Assembly: GCA_964621645.1 (NCBI GenBank)
Contig: CAZUMH010000010.1
Coordinates: 1 to 51,145 of the forward strand
Length of the DNA stretch: 51,145 nt
From: CAZUMH01 sp964621645
GTDB taxonomy: Bacteria > Zhuqueibacterota > QNDG01 > JAGLOF01
Reading direction: 5' to 3'
Position numbers and translations under genes: made by a program. The notes beneath the pieces are model-generated. The model was given only the letters and a program-made list of their open reading frames with translations. It did no database searches and was not told where the DNA came from. Position 1 is the stretch's first letter, and each line of letters begins with the position of its first letter. Positions 1-8,128 of the stretch are shown here, one piece after another.

Positions 1-1
1 C

Positions 2-1558
2 TGTCCGCCCGGCTCACTGTCCCTGACAAAAGATTATTTTCATATTCATTTCAACACTGATACATTCACTTTTATTCCCAAGAATGAAAAAATCGATAAC
101 GAGACCTTTGTCTCTGATGCAGACTATTCCGTGTTAAAAGCAAGTTTGTCTCATAGAAAACGGAATTATCAGGGATTTTCACCTGACTTACAATATGCGC
201 TTTTTGAACCGGACAGGATTGAAATGCCCCAGGTTAAGCCGGAAAAGAGAAAACTCTCCTTTATCGAACAAGTAATCGGTTACAGTAAAGAGGAGGCCAA
301 GAGAGAAGCCGGCCGCTGCCTTGAATGCAAACTTTGTGAGGCGGCTTGTCCTGCAAACCTGAAAATTTCTGAATATATTAACGCCATTTTTGAAGATAAA
401 CCCGAAGAATCTTTAAAGAAAATTTTCGAAGACAATCCCATTCCATCGATCTGCGGAAGAATCTGCATGAAGCATTGCGAGGATGCCTGTTCGTTGCGAA
501 TCAGAGGCGACGCTTTGGCGATTCGCTGGCTCAAGCGCTATGTGGCAGATACAATTGCTGATTACAAAAAAGCTCTGGAATTAACCCCTGGAGAATTAAC
601 GGGGAAGAAAATTGCTGTGATTGGCGCCGGGCCCAGCGGACTATCCTTAGCGTATTTTCTTAGATTGAAAGGTCACGATGTTGTTATCTATGATGAATTA
701 CCCGGGGGCGGAGGAACACTGAGAACCGGTCCTCCTGCCTACAGATTGCCGTTGGATAGTATCGATAAAGATGTTAATTATATAAAATCTCTGGGTGTCA
801 CTTTCAAATTTAAAACTAAAGTGGGAAAAGACATACCATTTGATAAACTGCTAAAAGAATATGATGCTGTTTTTCTCGGGATAGGTAATACAGTAAGTTT
901 TTCTACCCGGGTTACCAATTCCGAGAAATGCTGGTTAGCTCTTGAATTTTTAAAGGATACTAAACTTGGGAAAATAATAAAAGTCGGTAAAGAAGTAATT
1001 GTAATCGGCGGTGGAAATGTCGCCATGGATGCAGCCAGAGAAACAATACGGCTTCAGCATATGCAATACCCAAACGAAAGAGTTATAACGAAAACGGTAT
1101 CATTGGAAGATTGGCATGAACTTCCGGCTACAAAAGAGGAAATAGAAGAAGCCAAAGAGGAAGATATTCAATTTAATCCGGCGTGGGGGCCGAAAGAGGT
1201 TGTGCTTGATAACAAAGCCCGTATTAAAGGGCTTGAATGCAAAAAAGTAAAGTCCGTCTTTGATGAAAAGGGGAAATTTTCTCCTACGTTTTATGAAGAT
1301 CAGACCCGGTTTCTGCAAGGGGACATGATCATTGAAGCGATTGGGCAAAGACCCGACTTTTCATTTCTGGGAAAACTGGCTGATCAGCTCGCTTTTACGA
1401 AAAGAAGAAAAGTGAAAGTGGACAGTCAGGGGATGACTTCAATCCCAAAAGTGTTTGCCGGTGGTGATATTGTCAATATCAATCTGGATGCCGTGACAGC
1501 CATTGCGGATGCCAAGGTTGCCGCGGAAGGTATTGACAAGTATCTATCAACTCTGTAA
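2..1558 (+). CDS. Fe-S/FAD pyridine-nucleotide oxidoreductase (GltD/NfnB-like), 5' end outside window
   Basis: Glutamate-synthase-small-subunit type oxidoreductase that moves electrons between NAD(P)H, FAD and two [4Fe-4S] clusters. Counting from a GTG 130 bases into the window, two cysteine sets are visible (C63, C66, C69, C73 and C108, C112, C116, C120), then an FAD Rossmann motif GAGPSG (165-170), an NAD(P) motif GGGNVAMD (about 293-300) and a C-terminal AGGD flavin motif near 441. The same frame stays open upstream of that GTG to the window edge and encodes plausible protein (it begins CPPGSLSLTKDY), so the GTG is probably not the true start and the gene is cut by the edge. The physiological partner (ferredoxin, glutamate synthase large subunit or other) cannot be told. 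Family assignment is firm, exact enzyme is not. Confidence 0.85.
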   Translation, partial: CPPGSLSLTKDYFHIHFNTDTFTFIPKNEKIDNETFVSDADYSVLKASLSHRKRNYQGFSPDLQYALFEPDRIEMPQVKPEKRKLSFIEQVIGYSKEEAKREAGRCLECKLCEAACPANLKISEYINAIFEDKPEESLKKIFEDNPIPSICGRICMKHCEDACSLRIRGDALAIRWLKRYVADTIADYKKALELTPGELTGKKIAVIGAGPSGLSLAYFLRLKGHDVVIYDELPGGGGTLRTGPPAYRLPLDSIDKDVNYIKSLGVTFKFKTKVGKDIPFDKLLKEYDAVFLGIGNTVSFSTRVTNSEKCWLALEFLKDTKLGKIIKVGKEVIVIGGGNVAMDAARETIRLQHMQYPNERVITKTVSLEDWHELPATKEEIEEAKEEDIQFNPAWGPKEVVLDNKARIKGLECKKVKSVFDEKGKFSPTFYEDQTRFLQGDMIIEAIGQRPDFSFLGKLADQLAFTKRRKVKVDSQGMTSIPKVFAGGDIVNINLDAVTAIADAKVAAEGIDKYLSTL

Positions 1559-1771
1559 TGACATGTTTCCAGACTTTTAATACATATTTTCTGATAAAAT
1601 CTCCGGTTTGTTTTTTATACTCGTTGAGCTGATCGCTCTTTTTCACATGCTTTGAGTCTATTAATTCCTTGTTATGTAATGTTCAAGCGACACGACCTCC
1701 CTCCTGAATAAGAGAGGGACAACCGTGCTGTATGAGCAACGCAATTAAATGATGTTTACTGCCCTTTTGAT

Positions 1772-4528
1772 CTACCTCCCGAACCGCACCTCCAACCCTT
1801 CCTCCTTTTTCAGTTGAATTTGATGGTCAAACACCATCTGCACGACGCCGTCCCGTTTCTTCAGTGTATATCCGACCTTTTTACCGCCGACGCTGATGCC
1901 CTCGATGCTTCGGGAGGCGGCGGTATTCCCCAATCCCAGGGTCCTCAGCCGCAATTGTCCGTAATGGACATCAAGCGTCATCCGGGAATCATCAAGACTC
2001 ATACTTCCCCAGCCGGATCCGGCGGACCAGAAAGTACGGAAATCGTCCTTACGCACTCGGGGTGAGAAGGTCATCTGTTCCGCGACGCCGTCATACTCAT
2101 ATCCGGATAGGGCCAGCAGCACCGCCCAGCTGGCGAGAGCCCGGGCGTAGTGGTGTCCGCATTCCAGCTCGTCCCAGGGGTTGCGGTCGAAGCCGCGATA
2201 GCGTTCCCGCACTCCCCGGACGATATCCAGCCCCTCCTCCACCTTTCCGGCATAAATGAGGGAAGCGGCCACCTGGTATTCGATCCCGGTCCAGACTTCG
2301 TCCGAATAGACGAAGGGCAGGGCCGGACGGCCCCCCCGGGGCCAGGAGCAGAGCAGCAGGCCCGCCTCCCCGTTAAGGGCGTACACCCGCTGCACGTTTG
2401 AGAAGCTGTCCAGCCGCTCCCGGAAGTTGTAGCGGTGAATCGATTCCAGCGCTTCATCCACATGTTTCTGCGGCAGCAGGTAACCGAGACCGGTGACAAA
2501 GGCCAGATACTGCCCCAGAAGCTGATCCGAGAGACAGCCCTCACCGTATTGGTATTTGGGCATCACCTCCCCTGCAGTCAGCGCCTCTTTCTTGCCCCCG
2601 GGAGACTGCTTGCACTCACACTCGGGATCCTCACAAGTCTCAACCGGCGACTGGAGATAGTCAGGAATTTGCAATCCCTCCATTACATCGACGATCTGTT
2701 TATAGTACTCGCCGTTCCAGAGCAGGCGGTCATACTCTTTGGCGCCCTTTGTCCACATCTTTCTATATTCATCAGCAACTCTCTTATGTCCCAAGGCTTC
2801 GGCCATTTCTGCGCCTGCTTTAAGGGCGCCCAGGTAGAGTGATCCCACCATGGTATTGGGGCCGTAGAAATCGATGTCGTAGGTGTTATGCTGCTGCCCC
2901 TCCATGACGCCGTCCCGGTCCGGATCCCAGGGCAGGGGCGCGCCCTGCCGCTGCCAGTCCGGCACCTCGCCGTCTCCCACGCCCTTCCAGGCGAATTCCA
3001 GGGCCGCCCGGGTTCGGGGCCAGAGGCGCCGCAGCCAGTCGGTGTCACCGGAGAATTTCCATTCGCGGTAGACCCGCATGATGTTGCCCATCTGCCCGTC
3101 GGTAGCGGGATGCACCTTCCACCAGTAGCCCCCGGGCGGGAAGAGGGTGCGGAAGGTCTGGTAGCCGTTCTCGAAGGTGTCGTTGAGAAAAGCCGTCTCC
3201 CGCAGACTCCGCTCCAGGGAGGGGAAGAGAAAGGCCAGGGTCTGCTCATAGTTCCAGACGTGGGTGCAGGTGCCCATACAGCAGCCGGCGTTATCGGTCA
3301 GTCCCTCCCAGCCGTAGAAATGACCCTGGTCATCCCAAATGACCACATTGGTCTTCAGGGTGGAAAGATTGGCCGAGACCGCGTCGATCACATAGGAAGG
3401 AAATGAGGAGGAAAACAAGGCGTTTTGAAACGCCCGGGTGTCCCGGTTCAGATCCTTAATATCACTGATCAGATAACGGGCCGCGTCCCAGGCGTCGGGA
3501 AAGCGGAGAGCGTAGTGGTTGCGGAAGCGTTTGCCCCGCACCTCCTCCTCGCCGTTCCAGTAGTTCTCCCGGTTGGGAAAAGACCAGGTCATATAGAAAG
3601 GAATCGTCTTCTTCTCCCCCGGCTCCAGAGTGAAAGGCACCGAGAGGGAGGCGACGTCGCTGCTGCGCTGGGCCGAGGTTTCCGTATCGGTCAGCGGCTT
3701 GAGGCGCCCGTCGTCGGAGAAATCGTCCCAGAAGACATGGGCGTTGTCCCACCAGCCGCCCCGGTACCAGCGTGTCTGGGCGTCCACCGTTTTAGCGGTG
3801 GTGACAAAGGCGATGCTGCCGTATTCCAGATCATCGGCCTTGGCCCGGGCCGAGCTCATGCGGATGCCGCGAAAGACCCCTTCATCCACGTACTGGTTGA
3901 TGTTCTCCCCCAGGTTCAGGTTGCCGTCACCGTCCCGGCTGCGGATCGGATTGAACATGCTGAAGGCAAGGGATACCGTCACCGGTTTTTCGGTGGGATT
4001 CTCCACGGTCCAGTTGAAGACGGCCCCTGGGATCCCGCTGCGTTCCGGGTCCAATGGGATGAAGGGATTGAAGGCCTCAAGACTGATGATCAGCGGGATG
4101 TCGTCATCCTGAAACGTCAGTTCCGCGAAAGGGTAGGCGCCCCGGAAGGTCACTTCATCAAAGCGTGAGACTCCCGCCAGCTGGTTGCGGGGAAAGCCCA
4201 TCCATCCCACATAGGGCGGCAGCAGCTCCCGCTCCAGAATTTTGGCCACGGACGTTCCGCCCTCCTGCTGCACCCTGATGGAAAAGAAGGTCATATCCGG
4301 AGATACATTTTTTGCGGGCCGGTTGAAAATCTCCAATTCGTGGATATCGCCTCGTCCGCCCAGGGTGATATTGCCGGCGGCAAGGCCGCCGATGGGAAAG
4401 GCGATGGTCTTGAGCGCGGCCCCGCTGTATGCCGGGAGGCCGGTATCTTTTTGCTGGGAAGTGACAGGATGTATGGCTGCGAAAATCAGACAGGCAATAC
4501 AATACAGAGTACGGCATCGGACTTTCAT
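1772..4528 (-). CDS. Secreted GH116 family glycosidase (GBA2/glucosylceramidase-like)
   Basis: Exported glycoside hydrolase, likely a beta-glucosidase/xylosidase or glucosylceramidase-type enzyme. A Sec signal precedes the mature protein. The N-terminal beta-sandwich carries the family signature around residues 42-72 (FPIGGLAAGN, then GGRGDIHELEIFNRP). The C-terminal (alpha/alpha)6 domain shows CTHVWNYEQ near 421-429 and HNTYDIDFYG near 547-556. By family knowledge D551 in NTYD is the likely acid/base; the nucleophile is probably the Glu of GWEG (E408), less likely E428. The ATG chosen lies 8 bases after CAGGAG; a GTG three codons upstream overlaps that Shine-Dalgarno. Length (918 aa) fits secreted bacterial members. 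It stands alone, without sugar transport or regulator neighbours. Substrate is inference. Confidence 0.92.
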   Translation of the reverse strand: MKVRCRTLYCIACLIFAAIHPVTSQQKDTGLPAYSGAALKTIAFPIGGLAAGNITLGGRGDIHELEIFNRPAKNVSPDMTFFSIRVQQEGGTSVAKILERELLPPYVGWMGFPRNQLAGVSRFDEVTFRGAYPFAELTFQDDDIPLIISLEAFNPFIPLDPERSGIPGAVFNWTVENPTEKPVTVSLAFSMFNPIRSRDGDGNLNLGENINQYVDEGVFRGIRMSSARAKADDLEYGSIAFVTTAKTVDAQTRWYRGGWWDNAHVFWDDFSDDGRLKPLTDTETSAQRSSDVASLSVPFTLEPGEKKTIPFYMTWSFPNRENYWNGEEEVRGKRFRNHYALRFPDAWDAARYLISDIKDLNRDTRAFQNALFSSSFPSYVIDAVSANLSTLKTNVVIWDDQGHFYGWEGLTDNAGCCMGTCTHVWNYEQTLAFLFPSLERSLRETAFLNDTFENGYQTFRTLFPPGGYWWKVHPATDGQMGNIMRVYREWKFSGDTDWLRRLWPRTRAALEFAWKGVGDGEVPDWQRQGAPLPWDPDRDGVMEGQQHNTYDIDFYGPNTMVGSLYLGALKAGAEMAEALGHKRVADEYRKMWTKGAKEYDRLLWNGEYYKQIVDVMEGLQIPDYLQSPVETCEDPECECKQSPGGKKEALTAGEVMPKYQYGEGCLSDQLLGQYLAFVTGLGYLLPQKHVDEALESIHRYNFRERLDSFSNVQRVYALNGEAGLLLCSWPRGGRPALPFVYSDEVWTGIEYQVAASLIYAGKVEEGLDIVRGVRERYRGFDRNPWDELECGHHYARALASWAVLLALSGYEYDGVAEQMTFSPRVRKDDFRTFWSAGSGWGSMSLDDSRMTLDVHYGQLRLRTLGLGNTAASRSIEGISVGGKKVGYTLKKRDGVVQMVFDHQIQLKKEEGLEVRFGR

Positions 4529-4726
4529 GGCGTTCACTCCTGTATATATAAAAATGGGAAATACAACAGCAATATATGGTTTTCAAATCAAATAGTAAAT
4601 ATTTTTTAAAATCTCTTTGGAAGGTAAAAATCCTGCCCGGATAAAATTATTAAACCAACTTATCCAAAAGATCGTATAAATAACCGATTACGTCCATTGT
4701 CTGTGTTGCCCATAAAAAACAATACG

Positions 4727-4873
4727 ATGAACCGATTGACTATATATTCTCAGGATTACCATATTTTTAACAAAAATCGGAGGAGAGCGCTGCTAAAAAA
4801 AGCCGGAGCTTTGGCAGGATTCACCTTCTATGTGGGATGGCTATGTCTTCTCTGGATCATTTATGATATATAG
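4727..4873 (+). CDS. Possible 48-aa single-pass membrane protein
   Basis: Short open frame ending in TAG. The N-terminal half holds a basic stretch NRRRALLKKAGALAG, which resembles a twin-arginine motif, and the C-terminal half is one hydrophobic segment rich in Trp, Phe and Leu. No good ribosome binding site precedes the ATG and I recognise no family. It could be a real small membrane protein, the start of a decayed Tat substrate, or chance. It faces the tail of the decayed Tricorn-like gene, which ends about 10 bases away on the other strand. Confidence 0.3.
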   Translation: MNRLTIYSQDYHIFNKNRRRALLKKAGALAGFTFYVGWLCLLWIIYDI

Positions 4874-4882
4874 TAATCTGTT

Positions 4883-5134
4883 CTAATCTGACTTCCGTAC
4901 TCTTCTTCCATCTATCGGGATTGATAGCTGGAATCGGTTAATGGTGAGCCGTTTGGGATTGCTGCCGTCAAGAGAGGCTGTCCATATATCTTCCTCAAAG
5001 GAAAAGGCTACCACGGTGCCGTTACAGGTACGGGCAGGATATCGTATAAGGAGTGCTTTCTCGGCAGCGCGCACAGCGATTCACATTGTCATGGTGAACA
5101 ACAGAAAAATAATGGCACGTTTACAGTGGTGTAT
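4883..5134 (-). pseudogene. Remnant of Tricorn/PD40-type protease, N-terminal part only
   Basis: Decayed start of a gene like the intact Tricorn-type protease 23 kb downstream in this window. Seen directly: an AAAGGAG Shine-Dalgarno, a 5-base spacer, then ATA where ATG is expected, a signal-peptide-like stretch (HHCKRAIIFLLFTMTM), an in-frame TGA as codon 18, and then typical first PD40 blade sequence: LLIRYPARTCNGTVVAFSF, EEDIWTASLDGSNPKRLT, and a damaged version of the usual 'P-x-FSPDGR' turn (SIPIDGRR) before the stop. The rest of the roughly 1000-residue protein is absent. So it has a lost start codon, a nonsense mutation and a gross 3' deletion. Family knowledge supplies the comparison; the order of events is inference. 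Confidence 0.75.
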
Positions 5135-5158
5135 GGCGTCTCCTTTCGGTAGTATCTG

Positions 5159-5188
5159 TATATATTATAGTATCCTGATCATTGTCAA
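5159..5188 (-). promoter_or_regulatory. Sigma-70-like promoter of the dead Tricorn-like gene
   Basis: On the minus strand a perfect TTGACA is followed after 18 bases by TATATA; a perfect TATAAT also occurs but at only 13-base spacing. The boxes sit just upstream of the AAAGGAG of the decayed gene, so the promoter seems better preserved than the reading frame. Confidence 0.45.
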
Positions 5189-5302
5189 TTTATAAGGAAA
5201 AGGCGGTGCCCTGGCGGCACGCTCCTCATAGGATTACGATGATGAGAAACTAATCGCTTACATCGCCTTAAACAGCCGGATGATAATGTACAATTTTTTC
5301 GT

Positions 5303-6181
5303 TTATTTTTTCCTGCTTACCGTCAGTACCGGACATTTCGCCAGTCTCACCACCCGCTCCGCGTTGCTCCCCAGAAGCAGATGATCGAGGGGATTGTAAC
5401 CGCGGGTTCCCATGATCACCAGGTCGACGCGATGTTCCTCGATATAGTCGGCAATTTCCTTGTGGGCTTTGCCTTCCAGCATGATAATTTTGACATCATC
5501 TTTTTTAAAACCGGAGAACTTCAGCAGGTTCTCCTCTATCTTTGATTTCAGCTGAGGATTTACCTCAAAAATCGACTTAAAGGACGTAGAATAAAATTCC
5601 GGATGCCGCTCCTGTTCCACTACGTGCATAAGAGAAACTTTCGCATCCAGCATTTCCGCCCACTCTTTGCCCTTCTCGACAGCTTTGCGGGAATGTTCGG
5701 AAAAATCGACGGGGATGAGTAAATGATCGATTTTCTGTTTATTCCACTCTTTGTGTACAGTGATCACCGGTGCCAGAGAGTGCCTGACGACCCGTTCGGC
5801 CACACTGCCAAAAAGCCACTGTGTGATGCCGGTACGGCCATGCGTTCCTATAACCACCAGATCAAATTTGTTGTCTATGATGTAATCCAGGATCGTCTCT
5901 GCGGGCGAGACCCCTCTAATCAGATCCGAATCGATATCGATACCCCTGTCACGGGCGATCTTGCAGTGATCATCTAGCTTTCGTGCGTGTCTTTTTTCTT
6001 TCTTCTCAATAAGTTCTTCATATGATTGCATATGTTCTTCTTCATGCGGTTCTTCAGTGTGCAGAGCAATAACATGCAGCAACAGTACCTGAGCACAAAA
6101 TTTTTTCCCCAGAAAAAGGGCGTAATCAACCGCACGATCAGAAAATTCACTGAAGTCGACAGGAACAAGTATCTTCTTCAT
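5303..6181 (-). CDS. Tandem universal stress protein (two UspA domains)
   Basis: Cytoplasmic stress-response protein with two UspA Rossmann-like domains. Domain 1 covers about residues 1-143 and domain 2 about 150-290; each opens with an ILVPVDFSE / LLIPVDFSE strand and closes with the ATP-binding loop G-x2-G-x9-GS (GTHGRTGITQWLFGS at 112-126, GTRGYNPLDHLLLGS at 258-272), so both halves look able to bind nucleotide. The start chosen has GGAGGA upstream; an in-frame ATG 16 codons earlier adds a non-homologous leader (MKLYACPC...). Single-gene unit. UspA family members bind ATP or AMP and respond to starvation or redox stress; nothing here shows which signal applies. Confidence 0.93.
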   Translation of the reverse strand: MKKILVPVDFSEFSDRAVDYALFLGKKFCAQVLLLHVIALHTEEPHEEEHMQSYEELIEKKEKRHARKLDDHCKIARDRGIDIDSDLIRGVSPAETILDYIIDNKFDLVVIGTHGRTGITQWLFGSVAERVVRHSLAPVITVHKEWNKQKIDHLLIPVDFSEHSRKAVEKGKEWAEMLDAKVSLMHVVEQERHPEFYSTSFKSIFEVNPQLKSKIEENLLKFSGFKKDDVKIIMLEGKAHKEIADYIEEHRVDLVIMGTRGYNPLDHLLLGSNAERVVRLAKCPVLTVSRKK

Positions 6182-6401
6182 GATAACGACTCCTCCGGTT
6201 TGGATACATGGACAGGCATATAGTTTCATATCGAGTAATAACTGGCGACAAACGTAACAATGTATTCAAATTTTTACAATTATGCAATTATGATCTGTGT
6301 GAGGCGAGGAAAATCATTTCCTTTTACCGCTGGAAAACCATGATGAAAGTGTTTAACACTCTGAAATGACATAAACTGATGCCTTTAGAAAGGATAGTGG
6401 A

Positions 6402-7892
6402 ATGCGACTGCCGGCTGTTATTATATTTTTTTCAGTATTAATGCTTTTCAGCCAGAAGGCTGTGAGCCGGTATGACAATACCGCTGAAGACAGTTCTGTA
6501 ACAGTGGAATCACTCATATATCAGAACGAATGGACGTTCCCGGACAGTACCCTGCTGCTCCAGCAAATCCCTCGTCTTATGGATTCTGCCGGAATCCCTG
6601 GTCTGGCTATTGCCGTAGGCAACACCGACGGCGTCTGGGAACGCGGCTTCGGCTGGCGCAACAAAACAAAAAAACAGCCGGTAACATCAACCACGATTTT
6701 TGAAGCGGCCTCATTAAGCAAACCGGTATTCACCTATCTGGTGCTCGTTTTGACAGAACAGGGTGTTCTTGATCTTGATACGCCGCTCATGTCCTATATT
6801 CCCGAGAAAATCCTGATAAGAGTTTTTTTCCATTCCCGTGACATTGATCCCCGTTTTCGACTGCTCACCGCTCGCCAGGTGCTGAGCCATAAAACCGGCC
6901 TGCCCAATTTCAGGGATCCTTCACCTTTTCTGCATTTTGTCAATAATCCCGGGGAAAAATTCACCTACTCCGGGGAGGGTCTTATTTTTCTGCAGAACGT
7001 GATCGAAACCCTTACCGGCAAGGAGTTGGATCAGTTGGCACACGACCTGGTCTTCCAGCCTCTGGGAATGACAAAGAGCAGTTTCATCTGGAAAAAAACG
7101 TTTGCTGATCAGGCAGCGACCGGGTATGATATGTTCGGCGTGAAAAGCGGCAAATCGGTAATGAAACAACCTGTCGCACCCTATTCCCTTTATACAACCG
7201 TGCATGATTATGCCGTCTTCGTTTCGGCCCTGGTCGAAAAGAAGGGATTATCCTCTTCAACCTTCGCTCAAATGCTGAGCATTCAGACTCCGTTGGAACA
7301 TACCCGAAATTGGTCAGGGAGCTGGGGATTGGGACTGGGTATCATCCACACAGTCAAAGGCGACTATTACTGGCATTGGGGTGATACCGGCAACTTCCGT
7401 AATCTGATGATCTTCGAGGTGCCGTCAGGTAAGTTCATGGTCTATATGACCAACAGTTTCTATGGTCTCAGTATTGGCAGAACACTGCTGGATCTGGCTC
7501 TGGGAGAAGGACAGCGGATCTTTGATCTAGGGCTGATGTCAATGTACTATCAAGTTGACTCGGCGGAGATGAATTTCTTCCGCACCCTGATCAGTAAAGG
7601 GCTTAAAGAAGCGAGAAAAATATATGCATCTGTGGACTTTGACCTGCTCATTGATTACGGCTATCAACTTCTGGAAAAAAACGACAGTAAAAAGGCCCTG
7701 GAGTTTTTCGGATTCATGATTGATAAATATCCCGAACACTACCAAAACTATCAGGGAATGGGTGATGCGTACCGGCAGGCAGATGATATCGAAAGGGCCC
7801 TCTCTATGTACAGGAAATCGCTGCGCCTTAATCCCGATAATGTGTTGGTGCGAGAGACGGTAAAAGCACTGGAGTCTGCTGGGGACAAATGA
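6402..7892 (+). CDS. Exported serine hydrolase (beta-lactamase fold) with C-terminal TPR
   Basis: Class C beta-lactamase/DD-peptidase-fold hydrolase, with a Sec signal at residues 1-22. The nucleophile motif S-x-x-K is S104-L-S-K107. The usual second motif Y-x-N reads Y189-S-G191, so the Asn is replaced. The third motif is H325-W-G327. After the catalytic domain, residues about 415-490 form one or two TPR-like repeats (LEKNDSKKALEFFGFMIDKY, then GDAYRQADDIERALSMYRKS). AAGGAT precedes the ATG. The fold covers esterases, D-amino-acid peptidases and penicillin-binding proteins, so substrate is unknown; the TPR tail suggests a protein partner. It is the first of four members of this superfamily in the next 12 kb. 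Confidence 0.9.
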   Translation: MRLPAVIIFFSVLMLFSQKAVSRYDNTAEDSSVTVESLIYQNEWTFPDSTLLLQQIPRLMDSAGIPGLAIAVGNTDGVWERGFGWRNKTKKQPVTSTTIFEAASLSKPVFTYLVLVLTEQGVLDLDTPLMSYIPEKILIRVFFHSRDIDPRFRLLTARQVLSHKTGLPNFRDPSPFLHFVNNPGEKFTYSGEGLIFLQNVIETLTGKELDQLAHDLVFQPLGMTKSSFIWKKTFADQAATGYDMFGVKSGKSVMKQPVAPYSLYTTVHDYAVFVSALVEKKGLSSSTFAQMLSIQTPLEHTRNWSGSWGLGLGIIHTVKGDYYWHWGDTGNFRNLMIFEVPSGKFMVYMTNSFYGLSIGRTLLDLALGEGQRIFDLGLMSMYYQVDSAEMNFFRTLISKGLKEARKIYASVDFDLLIDYGYQLLEKNDSKKALEFFGFMIDKYPEHYQNYQGMGDAYRQADDIERALSMYRKSLRLNPDNVLVRETVKALESAGDK

Positions 7893-8128
7893 TCCCCTGA
7901 CGCTGCCGTCCCTGTTAATGGCTTGTTAACCAACATCCTTTCAGACAGACACCCCTGTCACTCGTCTATTGTAATGCTCTGTAAAACCCCACAAATACAA
8001 CCAGCCGCCGCAGGCACATTATTGCCCCCGCAAGTTTTTTTCTTTTTCATCGTCTCATCTTATGGAGACCCAAATCCGCGGATACAGCTCTATTATACTG
8101 AGATCCAATAAAAAGATGGGAGCCTGCC

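Noticed and set aside
1575..1690. Open minus-strand stretch LHNKELIDSKHVKKSDQLNE... between the oxidoreductase and GH116 genes
   Set aside because: Reads protein-like over about 40 codons but has no start, no Shine-Dalgarno and runs into the antisense of the first gene; AT-rich chance or an unrecognisable remnant.
5206..5220. GTGCC-CTGGC-GGCAC hairpin near the universal stress gene
   Set aside because: Only 5 bp of stem and no T tract; not distinguishable from chance.
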